A stretch of DNA of 64,000 bases from Novosphingobium sp. (GCA_025356575.1 JANXSP010000099.1:1-64000), one strand, 5' to 3'. Positions 29,650 to 39,798 are shown, numbered from the stretch's first letter. Notes: a model not told the origin generated them from the letters alone. A program made the numbers and translations.

Positions 29650-30819
29650 GTGTTCGTATCAGCCCTGGCTGCAGCACCGTTGTTGTTCGTTGCACAAGTT
29701 GCTCCCGCCGAAGATCGGATGTCGGCGCCGTCCGTCAGCGCAGCTGAAATCGCCAGCGAGACGACCGGCATATCGTTCTTTGCCGAGGTTGCCGAAGCCG
29801 GAGCGGGCGCGGATGCGGCATTGTCGGAAACGTCGGCCCGGCAGGTCGTAAGCGGGACTGACCTGCCCGAAGTCCCGACTCGCCAATTCCCGGCACTCGC
29901 GCAATTGTCGCCGCAAACAGGCCCCGGCGCGCTGCCCCAACCTGTGTCCATGGAGGACCAGGCCGATAGCGACATCGTCGTCACCGCGCGGCAGGGCGAT
30001 ACCCCCAGCGACCCCATTGCCGGCGTCAACAAGGTCAGCTTCGGCGCGACCCAGGCCGTCGACAGGGCGCTGATCGCCCCGCTGGCCCACGCTTATGAGC
30101 ACGCGATTCCCCGCCCGCTCCGCGACGGGCTGCGCAACGCGCTCAACAACCTGCTCGACGAACCGATCGTCTTCCTGAACTTCCTCCTCCTGCTGAAGCC
30201 CGGCAAGGCCGCCGAGACCCTCGCCCGGTTCGCGATCAATTCCACCATCGGGATCGGGGGCGTGCTCGATATCGCCAAGCGGCGGCCATTCCATCTGCCC
30301 CGCCGCCAGGTCGGCTTTGCCGATACGCTCGCTTGTTACGGAGTGGGGCCGGGCCCGTTCCTGTTCCTGCCGCTGGTCGGGCCCACGACCGTGCGGGACA
30401 TTTTGGGCGGCGCGATCGATGGCCTCGTCCTGCCGACCCTGGTCGGCAAGCCGTTCACGCAGGTCAAGTTCACGGGCCCCACCGCGGTGCTCCACGAGCT
30501 CGATAGCCGGGTCGCGTTCGACGACGAGCTCGAAACGATCAACAATTCGCCCGATCCGTACCTCGCCCGGCGCGCATCGTATCTCCGGACGCAGCAGGCG
30601 CAAATCGACGCGCTTCATTGCGGTCACCATCGGCGGACGACACCCGCACCGGGCCAGCGTGGTCCGGATCCCTCGATCCCCCCGCAGGCGGCGTTGCAAG
30701 TGTCGGTCCAGGCCGCGTTGCAAACCGCGCCGTCGCCCGCCGACCCTGCGGCCTCGTTGCCCGAGAGCGAACCGACGTCGCTCGCCGTGCCACTGCGGGA
30801 AACCGTCGAAGCGCTTTAG
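29650..30819 (+). CDS. MlaA/VacJ-family protein
   Basis: RPLRDGLRNALNNLLDEPIVFLNFLLLLKPGKAAETLARFAINSTIGIGGVLDIA...GVGPGPFLFLPLVGPTTVRD. Confidence 0.85.
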   Translation: MFVSALAAAPLLFVAQVAPAEDRMSAPSVSAAEIASETTGISFFAEVAEAGAGADAALSETSARQVVSGTDLPEVPTRQFPALAQLSPQTGPGALPQPVSMEDQADSDIVVTARQGDTPSDPIAGVNKVSFGATQAVDRALIAPLAHAYEHAIPRPLRDGLRNALNNLLDEPIVFLNFLLLLKPGKAAETLARFAINSTIGIGGVLDIAKRRPFHLPRRQVGFADTLACYGVGPGPFLFLPLVGPTTVRDILGGAIDGLVLPTLVGKPFTQVKFTGPTAVLHELDSRVAFDDELETINNSPDPYLARRASYLRTQQAQIDALHCGHHRRTTPAPGQRGPDPSIPPQAALQVSVQAALQTAPSPADPAASLPESEPTSLAVPLRETVEAL

Positions 30820-30844
30820 ATTCAGCGCGGTGCCGGGACGCCGT

Positions 30845-33472
30845 TTACGCCACCGCACTCACCTGCTTCTTGCGAGCGGCGCTTGCGCGGGAGCCGCCGA
30901 CAAGCGTCTGGAGGTCGAACAGGGCGCGGGCCAGACCGAACCCGGACGGGCCGGCAATGTACCGCGACGCCCACACCGGTGAAAACTTGTCCTTGTAGGC
31001 ACGCAGGCCTTCGAACCCGTAGAAACTATCGCCGTGGCGATAGAGGAACGCTCCGGCCCGCGCCCAGATCGGCGCCAGGCGGCGTGCGGCGATCCCTGAA
31101 AGCGGGGCAATTCCAAGGTTGAACCAAGTGTATCCTTCGGCCTTGCCCCATCGCATCAGGTTGATGAGCAGGAAATCCATCGTGCCCTGGGGGATGGCAT
31201 CGCCGTGGCGCATGAGGTCGATGGAAAACTCGCCCCCGGGGGCGGCTCGCCAGATATTGGCGAAGGCGACCACCCGGCCTTCGTGGCGAATGATCGCGCA
31301 ATCGCACCGGGCAAGGTAGGCGGGTTCGAAGCGGCCCACGCTGAACGCCTTTTCCGACTGGCCCTTGGTCTTGAGCCATTGATCGGAGATCGCCCGCAAC
31401 TCGGGAATGAGCGCCGGCACTGCGGGTGCCTTGACGATCTCGAACCGCGCGCCTTCGCGTAGCGCGCGGCGTTCCGAATAACGCAGGCTCTTGCCCTCGG
31501 CTCCATCAAGGGTGAATCTGTTAAGATCGACCATCGCTTCCTCGCCGTATTTGACGAGCTTGAGGCCAAGATCGATCGCCAGGGGAAGCGCTTCGGGTGA
31601 AAGTTGGTACAGCAACAAGCGGCCCTGGGCCGCGTCGGCGCGTTCGCGGATGCGCCACAGCAGATCGGACCATTGTTCGCGGGGCCCCACCGGATCGCCC
31701 ATGACGACCCAGGTGCTGCCTTGTACCTGATACATCAGGAACGCATCGCCGCCGGGCAGTTCGAGAAAGCGCTTGTCGCCGGTCCATGCCAGCATCGCGT
31801 CCGAACGCTCGCTGTGCGCCAGCAGATCGCCGATCGCGGGCGCGGTGCTGTCGCTCGCGGGATCGGGCCGCGCTGCCGGTCCGAACAGCCACACGACGAT
31901 AGCGCCGACCAGCATCACCGCTGCGGCAAACGTTGCGCGCATGGCGCGCGAGGCGCTTCCGCGCCAGGCGAACTGCCACCACAAGTCGCTGTCGAACGAG
32001 ACATGCCGGAACGCGAACAGCGTGATCCAGACCGATAGCCCGACGGCGATCACGCAAGCAGCGATCCATCCCGCCGAAAACGACCGAACCGTCAGCGCGG
32101 TGTGGCGATAGAAGGCCTTGCGCGACCACTGCAGGAACGCGGCGATCAAGCCGAGAAGCAGCGCCTCTTCGAAATCGATGCCCTTCGAAAGCGAGAACAC
32201 GGCGCCGGCGATGAGCAAGACCCGGGTGACCAGAAAGGCGCCGTCGAGCCGTTTGTAGAGCCCCGGCGCCAACAGCAGCAAACCGGTGCCGGCAAGGCTC
32301 GCACCGATTTGCGAAGCCTCGACAAAGGGCAGCGGCACGAACGCACGCAGGGCTTGCAGACGCCCCGGGATCGCGGGCAACGATCCGGAAATCAGCAGGA
32401 CCAGACCCCCGGCGAAGGTCAGGGCCGAAAGCATCATCGGTGCCATGCTGGATACGACCGATTGCGAAAGTTTATAGACCGCGGCCACGGGACTGCGCCA
32501 CGTCCGGTATTCGTTGATCGACACGATCAACCCGGCCACCAGCAGTGGCAGGAGATAATAGATCGCCCGGTAAGCGACCAGTGCGGCAAGCAGATCGGGC
32601 TTGGGAATGCCCGGTAGAGCCGCGATGATCATCGCTTCGAACACACCGACGCCGCCCGGTATGTGAGAGATCGCCGCGGCGATCACTGCAATCACATACG
32701 CCACGAACACCGCCGGAAACAGCGCCAGACTGATGCCGGGGACCAGGAAGAAAAGAGCGGCGCTGGCGGTTACCAGATCGAGTATAGCCACCACCAACAC
32801 GGATATCGCCTGGCGGCGGCTGGGCATCGGCAGCGTCCATCCGAACAGCGTAAGCAACCTGCTGCGGTTTTGGGTCCGCCACAGCAGCACCCCGGCCAGC
32901 GCCACCACGCTCGTCGCCGCCACAACCCGGGCGGTCGTTCCGATCGCGATGCCGGTGAAGGCCAGCGCCGCTGGGTCGATGATCAGGGCGGCGGCCGCAG
33001 TCATCGCTATTCCGGTCCAGAAGGCTCCGCTCGCGATCGCCAGGATCTGGGCGATATGCACCGTGCCGAGGCCGTTGGACCGATAGACCCGGTAGCGCGC
33101 CGACCCCCCGGTCAGCAGCGAGAGACCAAGGTTGTGGCTAAGCGTATAACTGGTGAACGAAGCGAGCGCGGCGGTCCGCCAGGGCAGCGACTTGTCGATG
33201 ATCCACAAAGCGATCGAATCGTACAGGGTCAGCAGGAAATAACTCGCCGCGGTGAATCCGACTGCAGCGGCAACCTGCCAACCCGCGAGCCCCCGCAAGG
33301 CAAGGCGGACATCGCGGAAATGCACCTGCGCGACCAGCAGATGCAGCGCATACAAGCCAAGTGCCGTCAGCCCGACGACAACGAGCAGCCCGGCCGGTCG
33401 GCGATATCGTGCAAGCTTGCGGAGCAAGCGGGCCTTGCGGATCAGCCCTTGTGCCAAATCTGCGATTTGCAA
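30845..33472 (-). CDS. MprF/LpiA-like bifunctional phosphatidylglycerol aminoacyl-transferase/flippase
   Basis: 875 aa; N-terminal multi-helix domain (HNLGLSLLTGGSARYRVY, IPGGVGVFEAMI) and C-terminal DUF2156 domain (ALREGARFEIV, FSIDLMRHGDAIPQGTMDFLL, FNLGIAPLSGI). Confidence 0.92.
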   Translation of the reverse strand: MQIADLAQGLIRKARLLRKLARYRRPAGLLVVVGLTALGLYALHLLVAQVHFRDVRLALRGLAGWQVAAAVGFTAASYFLLTLYDSIALWIIDKSLPWRTAALASFTSYTLSHNLGLSLLTGGSARYRVYRSNGLGTVHIAQILAIASGAFWTGIAMTAAAALIIDPAALAFTGIAIGTTARVVAATSVVALAGVLLWRTQNRSRLLTLFGWTLPMPSRRQAISVLVVAILDLVTASAALFFLVPGISLALFPAVFVAYVIAVIAAAISHIPGGVGVFEAMIIAALPGIPKPDLLAALVAYRAIYYLLPLLVAGLIVSINEYRTWRSPVAAVYKLSQSVVSSMAPMMLSALTFAGGLVLLISGSLPAIPGRLQALRAFVPLPFVEASQIGASLAGTGLLLLAPGLYKRLDGAFLVTRVLLIAGAVFSLSKGIDFEEALLLGLIAAFLQWSRKAFYRHTALTVRSFSAGWIAACVIAVGLSVWITLFAFRHVSFDSDLWWQFAWRGSASRAMRATFAAAVMLVGAIVVWLFGPAARPDPASDSTAPAIGDLLAHSERSDAMLAWTGDKRFLELPGGDAFLMYQVQGSTWVVMGDPVGPREQWSDLLWRIRERADAAQGRLLLYQLSPEALPLAIDLGLKLVKYGEEAMVDLNRFTLDGAEGKSLRYSERRALREGARFEIVKAPAVPALIPELRAISDQWLKTKGQSEKAFSVGRFEPAYLARCDCAIIRHEGRVVAFANIWRAAPGGEFSIDLMRHGDAIPQGTMDFLLINLMRWGKAEGYTWFNLGIAPLSGIAARRLAPIWARAGAFLYRHGDSFYGFEGLRAYKDKFSPVWASRYIAGPSGFGLARALFDLQTLVGGSRASAARKKQVSAVA

Positions 33473-33906
33473 ATCAGACCGCCGAGCACACAGCCGCTTA
33501 TCTTCAAGGTCTCCGCATTCAATTGCGAAATCGTCGAATAAAACCTGTGACCCATGTCGGGAACGAAGACGTGCCCTTCCCAGCGCCCCGGACCGACCGA
33601 ACGATAACCCTGGAGCAACTGGGTCCCGACCAGGTTCTGAGTGCCCGCTTCACGGGCTTCCTGCGCCGCTTCGGGGGTCGCCCAGATCACCCAGCCGCAC
33701 AGCTTGCCGGCGCAATCGCCAGTCTGAACCTTGACGTTACCGTAAGGGTTGACCCAGACCGCCCGCTCAAGCGAAGGCGTGACAGATACCGCAGTGCTCG
33801 CCGCGCCAAGGGTCGGGGCAGTGACCACACAAGCTGCCAGCGCAGCGCCAAGAAACGACCATTTCCTCACGATATCAGTCCACAACTCATTTTCGAAGGC
33901 CAGCAT
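33442..33906 (-). CDS. DUF2147-like exported protein
   Basis: Hydrophobic N-terminus then VWVNPYGNVKVQTGDCAGKLCGWVIWATPEA...YSTISQLNAETLKISGCVLGGLICKSQIW. Confidence 0.75.
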   Translation of the reverse strand: MLAFENELWTDIVRKWSFLGAALAACVVTAPTLGAASTAVSVTPSLERAVWVNPYGNVKVQTGDCAGKLCGWVIWATPEAAQEAREAGTQNLVGTQLLQGYRSVGPGRWEGHVFVPDMGHRFYSTISQLNAETLKISGCVLGGLICKSQIWHKG

Positions 33907-33950
33907 ACTAGGCTCGGGAGTCTGAACCCAGGCTGATGCGCCACCGGGTC

Positions 33951-34751
33951 CTATAGCTCCTTTCGAGGCAGCTTGTCGACCGTGTGCAACGTGTTCGCGG
34001 CAATGGCCGCGACATCCCAGTGCATCGCGTGACCGCCCGGCAGACCCACTCTTACCACGTTCGGGCCGCGCAAAAGCGGGCACGGACTGTCGTCTTCCTC
34101 CAGTCCGTAGATGCACGTAACCGGCACCCAGTCGAGCGACTGAAGAGTGCCGAGCGTGGGCGCGTCAGGCGCCCCGATGTCGAGCATTTCTTGCGGCGAA
34201 ATGCGTAGGTACAACCCCTTTGTGGGGACGATCAGGACAACCCCGGCGATGGCTGTGCGCTGCGCCGGAGGCAGTGCTGCAAGAGCCGCCTGAAGAACAT
34301 CGGCGCCAAGCGAATGGCCGACCAGCACGACCCGGTCGGCTCCGGCGAGCGCTTTGGCGCGGGCAGTCGCTTCTAGGATCAGGCCTGCGACATCGGCCAC
34401 CGAACGCTGCTTGCGGAAAAATCCGAGCGAATTGATCGCCACCACTGGCACCCCGCGATCGGCAAATCGCTTCGCGAGCATCCCGCCCAGCGCGACCTTG
34501 AACCCGACGTCACCCGAGACGTAGACGATTGCAACGCGCGCACTCTTCGGCCCGGTCACGGCGGCCGCGGGCACGTCGGTAAAGACGTCGGTGTCCCAGT
34601 ATCCGGCCCAGGCCAGGCCGCCTACGCCCAAGCCGATAGTGGTGCCCACGGTAACGCCCAGGACCCTGAGCCAGCGAAAAAGCGGTCGCGTGATCTTGCG
34701 TCTTTCGAATTGCCAAGCTCGTCTTACGGCGCACGGCGCGGCAATTGGCAA
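33951..34751 (-). CDS. VirJ/AcvB-like alpha/beta hydrolase
   Basis: VAIVYVSGDVGFKVALGGMLAKRFADRGVPVVAINSLGFFRKQRS, VLVGHSLGADVL, LYLRISPQEML; VirJ-type signatures with N-terminal TM segment. Confidence 0.82.
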   Translation of the reverse strand: MPIAAPCAVRRAWQFERRKITRPLFRWLRVLGVTVGTTIGLGVGGLAWAGYWDTDVFTDVPAAAVTGPKSARVAIVYVSGDVGFKVALGGMLAKRFADRGVPVVAINSLGFFRKQRSVADVAGLILEATARAKALAGADRVVLVGHSLGADVLQAALAALPPAQRTAIAGVVLIVPTKGLYLRISPQEMLDIGAPDAPTLGTLQSLDWVPVTCIYGLEEDDSPCPLLRGPNVVRVGLPGGHAMHWDVAAIAANTLHTVDKLPRKEL

Positions 34752-34823
34752 CTCGATTTGTCTCTCAGGCCCGCCGTGCGCGGAAAAACCGCCGAAAGAG
34801 TCGTTGTTTCTGAAAGCGGCGCC

Positions 34824-35372
34824 TTATGGCTTCGCCGGCGCTGCGATCTGGACAATGGCCTCGGCGCTGAATTCGGCGCGGTAACCATCCTCGCCGACCT
34901 TGCCGATGAGATCCTCGCGCAAAGGCGCTTCGGGATAGACCGCAACGATGTAGTCGCCGGCCGAAGGATTGAGCCGCAAAGGCTTGATCTGCTCCTGGTA
35001 AACCTTGCTGTTCCAGAACGCGCGCGCATTGGCCATGCAGGGAAAACGGACGATCAGGTTGACGTAGCCCGCGGGCGCGTTGCCCTCGAAGATTTCCTGC
35101 GGCCCGGCAAGATTGACGTAGTAGCCGCCAAGCTGGCGGTAGAGTCCGCTGTCGGCGATCGCCTTGCCGTAAACCATCATCCGGGCACGATCGAGCGTGG
35201 GGCCCGAGATCACCATCACCACCGGCTGGTCGCAGGTGGAGCCTCCCGGCGGCCCGGCGCGCGGCGCCTCGAGCGGGACTTGCGGGGTGGAGCTGCGATC
35301 GGGAACGATCGGGGGCGTGGTGGCCCCTGCGGCGGCGCCCGCGGCAGCCAGGACAAGCAACGAAGCCATCAT
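34824..35372 (-). CDS. exported DUF1330-like protein
   Basis: Signal-like N-terminus; MVYGKAIADSGLYRQLGGYYVNL...NLIVRFPCMANARAFWNSKVYQEQIKPLR. Confidence 0.65.
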   Translation of the reverse strand: MMASLLVLAAAGAAAGATTPPIVPDRSSTPQVPLEAPRAGPPGGSTCDQPVVMVISGPTLDRARMMVYGKAIADSGLYRQLGGYYVNLAGPQEIFEGNAPAGYVNLIVRFPCMANARAFWNSKVYQEQIKPLRLNPSAGDYIVAVYPEAPLREDLIGKVGEDGYRAEFSAEAIVQIAAPAKP

Positions 35373-35391
35373 GATTCACCCTCTTGTTCGA

Positions 35392-35850
35392 TCATTTCGC
35401 GACCCTGCGCTCGTCGCAAAGTGTGCGTTTCCACGGTCCCCCGTCGCGGTACCATTCCCATGTCCGGGCACGGCTCCGGTGGTCGGGCGCGATTGTGATC
35501 ATCTCGGTGTAATAGGCGCCGGGCACGTCGCGGCGGTCAAGCCGCAACATTACGATATCGTCGCCGGTCTGCCAGCCGTGCCCGGCAAACCGATCGGTCT
35601 CCCACACCAGCCGATCGCCGTGGAGCGCACCGCCGAATTCATACGTCGCGGTTCGCCCATCGTCCCACGTCAGCGCGTTGTGCTGGATATAGTGCCACGG
35701 TCCGGTGTCTGGAAACTCGCACCATGTCGCCACCTTGTGGGCGTCGAGCAGCACGCCCGCGCGATCGAGGTGCCGGTACCACCCGTCCCAGTGCCCTTCG
35801 TGGAGCAGCATCGCGGGCATTGCCGCCGCCAGCGCCTCGCGGTTGGTCAT
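35392..35850 (-). CDS. uncharacterised protein, paralogue of 41177..41731
   Basis: LLHEGHWDGWYRHLDRAGVLLDAHKVATWCEFPDTGPWHYIQHNALTWDDGRTATYEF matches the pattern of 41177..41731. Confidence 0.65.
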   Translation of the reverse strand: MTNREALAAAMPAMLLHEGHWDGWYRHLDRAGVLLDAHKVATWCEFPDTGPWHYIQHNALTWDDGRTATYEFGGALHGDRLVWETDRFAGHGWQTGDDIVMLRLDRRDVPGAYYTEMITIAPDHRSRARTWEWYRDGGPWKRTLCDERRVAK

Positions 35851-37286
35851 CGCCCGCCCGGGCCGGCATGCGCGTCTTCGGCATAGGCGGCGAGCGGCAG
35901 CGGGGTGCCGGTCTGCCGGATCAGGGCCTGGCGCCGCAGGAACCGCAGCAGACCCTCGTCGCCCATCCGCGAGGGACCAAGACCGGATGCTTTTTGCGAG
36001 GAATTGGTGGCATCCCAGACCATCGAGGTGAGCGCGCCGTCGTTGATCGACACCGCGCCTACTTCAAGCCGCGCGGCAACGGCTTCCGCCTCCTCTACGC
36101 TCGCGGCGAAGACCGCGGCGGAGAGCCCATATGGACTTGCGTTAGCGAGCGCGATCGCCTCCTCGATGCTATCGAACACGGTCACGGGTAATACCGCGGC
36201 AAACGTCTCGTCGGCCATCACCGCCATGGCGGGCGTGACGTCGACGAGCACGGTCGGGCGCAGGTATTTTCCGCCGTCCAGGGTTTCCACCTGCCCCCCC
36301 GAAAGTATGCGCGCTCCGCCGGCGACCGCGGCATCGATCTGTGCCGCGACCTTGTCTGCCTGCGGGGCGAAAATGAACGGCCCGATCTCGCCCGCGCCGA
36401 TATCAGGATGATTAAGCCGCACACCGCGCGCCGCGGCGACCAGTTCGGCCAGGAACGGTTCGGCGATGGCGCGCGCGACATAAATTCGCTCGATCGACTG
36501 ACACGCCTGACCGCTTGCCACGACGCTGGCCCGCAGCGCGGTGCGCGCCGCGGCGACCGGGTCGGCGCTGGCAAGGACGATCAGCGGATCCTTGCCGCCA
36601 AGCTCGAGGTTGGCCGGGATCAGCGCGCGCGCCGCCGCCTCGGCGACCTTGCGCCCGGTCTGGGTCGAGCCGGTAAAGCAGATGTAATCGACCGCGGCGA
36701 TCAGCGCCTGGCCGGTTTGCGCGCCGCCCTCGACATAAGCCATCACCGCGGCCAGTTCGGGCACTTCCGCCAGTGCGGCGCGCAGCGGCGCGACACAGCG
36801 GGGGGTCACCTCGCTCGGCTTGATCAGCGCGGCGCACCCCGCCATCAGCGCGGGCAACGCGTCGATATGGCTGAGGATCACCGGGAAATTCCACGGCGCG
36901 ATCGCCCCGAACAGAGTATAGGGCAAAAACCGCGTGCGCAGCTCGATCCCGGGTGTGGCCGATGGCGATGGCCCTTCGTCCAACCCGGCAAAAATCTGCG
37001 GTGCGCGGCTGGCCCAGCGGCGGATGCTGGCGGGCAGGCTGGCGACTTCGACCCGCGCGATTGCCCCGCGCCCGGTATCGATCATCAACGCGGCGGTGAT
37101 CGCAGCGGCGTGGCGCTCTACCGCAGCGGCGAATTTCTCGAACACCGCGGCGCGCCCTTCGACCCCGAGTGCAGCCCACGCGGGCTGAGCGGCGCGGAGG
37201 CGCGCGGCTTCGGCGCTGACTGCGGCAGGATTGGCGGGCGCAATCTCGTAATCGAAATCGCCGGTGCGCGGGTTGCGGACTTTCAT
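35847..37286 (-). CDS. aldehyde dehydrogenase family (NAD(P)-dependent)
   Basis: PYTLFGAIAPWNFPVILSHIDALPALMAGCAALIKPSE, FTGSTQTGRKV, LELGGKDPLIV, SGQACQSIERIYV. Confidence 0.93.
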   Translation of the reverse strand: MKVRNPRTGDFDYEIAPANPAAVSAEAARLRAAQPAWAALGVEGRAAVFEKFAAAVERHAAAITAALMIDTGRGAIARVEVASLPASIRRWASRAPQIFAGLDEGPSPSATPGIELRTRFLPYTLFGAIAPWNFPVILSHIDALPALMAGCAALIKPSEVTPRCVAPLRAALAEVPELAAVMAYVEGGAQTGQALIAAVDYICFTGSTQTGRKVAEAAARALIPANLELGGKDPLIVLASADPVAAARTALRASVVASGQACQSIERIYVARAIAEPFLAELVAAARGVRLNHPDIGAGEIGPFIFAPQADKVAAQIDAAVAGGARILSGGQVETLDGGKYLRPTVLVDVTPAMAVMADETFAAVLPVTVFDSIEEAIALANASPYGLSAAVFAASVEEAEAVAARLEVGAVSINDGALTSMVWDATNSSQKASGLGPSRMGDEGLLRFLRRQALIRQTGTPLPLAAYAEDAHAGPGGR

Positions 37287-38197
37287 TGCTGTGCGCTCCA
37301 CGCCGCGATGATTTCTCCTCCGGGGGCGAACCACGCCTCCGAACGCGCGGTGAGCTGCGCGAGCAGCGCCTCGACCGCGCCGATGCGGTAAGGCAGCCCC
37401 ATGATGTACGGGGTCAGGTGGATCGGCAGCATCCGCCCGCCGCCGCTCTCTGCTGCCTCACGCGCAAGCCAGTCGAACGCATCGGCCATGCTCTGCGCCC
37501 AGCTGTCCGCCGATTGCTGCTGGACCGCGATGATCTGCCGGTCGGACAATTCGTGGTTGAGCGGCAGGTCGATCAGGCCGTTGGTGAAGCGATACGGCAG
37601 CTCGTCGTTGACCCAGTCGGCGCACCAGGTCAGCCCGTGTTCCTTGAGCAGGTCGAGCGTCCGCCAGCTCTGCGACCGCGCGATCGACAGCCACCCGGTC
37701 GGCTTGACCCCGCTCGCCGCCTCCAGCCGCGCCAGCGCCGAGGCGATCAGCACGCGCTCGTCGGCCTCGGGCAGCGAGCTGTCGATGGTCCCGTTCATGT
37801 CGGTCGAATGCGCGACGATTTCGTGGCCATCGGCGAGGATCGCGGCGATCAGCTCGGGATAACGCTCGGCCACCGCGGCGTTGGTAGCAAAGCTGACGCG
37901 CACTCCCGCGGCCTTGAACGCATCGAGGAAACGCCACGCGCCGACCCGGTTGCCATAATCGCGCGCGGTGTAGTGGCGATAATCGGGATACGCGGTCTGC
38001 ATGTGTCCAGGCGCGCGGAACGGGCTGTCGACGGGCGTTATCGGAAACCATTCGAGGCTGACGCAGATCCACACCGCCACCGCGCCCGAAGGCCAGCGGA
38101 CCGGCGCGCGGTCCTTCAGCGCAGACCACGGGTACAGCGCGTGGTCGTAGCCTTCGGCGCGGCGGGGATATTCGAGGTAGGCGGGATCGAGCGTCAT
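37283..38197 (-). CDS. polysaccharide-deacetylase (NodB/PuuE-like) family hydrolase
   Basis: RVSFATNAAVAERYPELIAAILADGHEIVAHSTDMNG, KPTGWLSIARSQS, PIHLTPYIMGLPYR. Confidence 0.85.
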   Translation of the reverse strand: MTLDPAYLEYPRRAEGYDHALYPWSALKDRAPVRWPSGAVAVWICVSLEWFPITPVDSPFRAPGHMQTAYPDYRHYTARDYGNRVGAWRFLDAFKAAGVRVSFATNAAVAERYPELIAAILADGHEIVAHSTDMNGTIDSSLPEADERVLIASALARLEAASGVKPTGWLSIARSQSWRTLDLLKEHGLTWCADWVNDELPYRFTNGLIDLPLNHELSDRQIIAVQQQSADSWAQSMADAFDWLAREAAESGGGRMLPIHLTPYIMGLPYRIGAVEALLAQLTARSEAWFAPGGEIIAAWSAQQ

Positions 38198-39072
38198 CGC
38201 TGCGCCCGCCATGCATCGACGATCTCGCCCGCGCGCGCGATCCAGGCGCGGCCATCGCCCGCGATATGCCGCAACGCTTCCTCGAACGGGCCGATGCGGT
38301 GCGGCTGGCCGATCAGGTAGGCGTGCAACGGGATGCACATGACCGTGCCCGATGTCGCGCCCTCCTTTGCCAGCCGCTCGAACTGGCGGACCAGCGTGTC
38401 GGCGTATTCGCGCCCGCTCATGTTGTAGACGAAGAACCCGTAATGGTCGTTGACCTCGAGGCTGTAGGGGATCGACGCCAAACGCCCCGACGCAACGTTG
38501 ACCACCTGCACCTGATCGTCGTGATAGAGGTCGCAGGTATAGTCGAGGCCCATGTCGGCGATCAGGTCGAGCGTGCGCGGGGTGTGGGTCAGCGCGGGGG
38601 CGAGCCAGCCGCGGATCGTCTGCCCGGTCGCCTCGCGCACCGTGCGGATCGAATCGGCGATGATGCTGCGCTCCTGCGCCTCGTCCATCCCGTAGGCGTA
38701 GCGGGTGTTGTAAATGCCGTGGCTGAAGAACTCCCATCCGCGCGCGTTGGCGTCGGCGACGACCTGTGGGTGGTGCTGGCACAGCGCCACCGACAGGCTG
38801 ACCGAGCCGGGAAAGCCGTGCTTCGACATGACCTCGGCCATGCGCCAGTGCGAGACGCGGTTCGAATGATCGCGGTGGGCGTAGCCCACGACATCGGGAT
38901 GCGGCCGCGCCCACGCCTTGCGCTGCGGGTGCACGGGCGGGTCGATCTCGTAATATTCGAGGTTGGGCGCGACCCACACCGCCACGGTCTTGCCGCCCGG
39001 CCAGACGACCTTGGAACGGCCGCGATAGGGGGCATAGTCGTACAGGAGCGGGTCGCCGCTGCCCGGCTGCAT
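38194..39072 (-). CDS. polysaccharide-deacetylase (NodB/PuuE-like) family hydrolase
   Basis: SVSLSVALCQHHPQVVADANARGWEFFSHGIYNTRY, IRGWLAPALTHT, CIPLHAYLIGQPHRI; 4-bp overlap with neighbour. Confidence 0.85.
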   Translation of the reverse strand: MQPGSGDPLLYDYAPYRGRSKVVWPGGKTVAVWVAPNLEYYEIDPPVHPQRKAWARPHPDVVGYAHRDHSNRVSHWRMAEVMSKHGFPGSVSLSVALCQHHPQVVADANARGWEFFSHGIYNTRYAYGMDEAQERSIIADSIRTVREATGQTIRGWLAPALTHTPRTLDLIADMGLDYTCDLYHDDQVQVVNVASGRLASIPYSLEVNDHYGFFVYNMSGREYADTLVRQFERLAKEGATSGTVMCIPLHAYLIGQPHRIGPFEEALRHIAGDGRAWIARAGEIVDAWRAQR

Positions 39073-39782
39073 CACCGCGCGCCAAACCAGTCGATCACCG
39101 CCGAGACCGGCTCGACATCCGCATATTTGAGCTGGAGGTCGGTGAGGTTGGCGAAGTGGTAGCTCTCGTGCTTGTCGGCGGTGGTCTCGATCGGCACGAT
39201 CGTGCGGTAGCCGCGCGACAGCGCGTCGACCGCGGTGGCGCGCACGCAGCCCGAGGTGCTGCCGCCGGTGACGACGACGGTATCGACCTTGTGCCAGACG
39301 AGGTAGCTGGCCAGCGGGGTTTCGAAAAACGCGCTCGGCATCCGCTTGGTGTACTGAAGATCGCCCGGCGCAATCCGGCAACGCGGGTCGTAGGCGTGGC
39401 GCTCGCTGCCGTATTTGATGTTCTGGAGGCTGTCGGGGGTATCGGTGCGCGTGCCCCAGACCCCGGCATCGCCCGCGTCATCGGCATAGCCGACGCGGCT
39501 CCACACGACGGGCATCCCGGCACCGCGCGCGAGATCGCTGATCGCGTTGACCCATTCGATCTGGCGCGGATCGGTTTCGTAGGCGGTCGCGAACAGGTCG
39601 GTGCGGGTGTAGGCCTGCTGAAAATCGACGTTGACGATGGCCAGCTTGGTACCGAAGCCGAACTTGCGCCGGGCGGGATTAGCCATCACCTCTTCGAACA
39701 ATTGCCGCGCCGTCTTGCCGTCGCTGACCATTTGCGTGCCTTTCACGCCTGTCTCCATCAGAATTCGCGTTTTTTCGACCAT
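39072..39782 (-). CDS. isochorismatase-type cysteine hydrolase (amidohydrolase-like)
   Basis: TKLAIVNVDFQQAYTRTD, YTKRMPSAFFETPLASYLVWHKVDTVVVTGGSTSGCVRATAVDALSRGYR (Asp/Lys/Cys pattern). Confidence 0.88.
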   Translation of the reverse strand: MVEKTRILMETGVKGTQMVSDGKTARQLFEEVMANPARRKFGFGTKLAIVNVDFQQAYTRTDLFATAYETDPRQIEWVNAISDLARGAGMPVVWSRVGYADDAGDAGVWGTRTDTPDSLQNIKYGSERHAYDPRCRIAPGDLQYTKRMPSAFFETPLASYLVWHKVDTVVVTGGSTSGCVRATAVDALSRGYRTIVPIETTADKHESYHFANLTDLQLKYADVEPVSAVIDWFGAR

Positions 39783-39798
39783 AAAGCGAGATAAGGGC

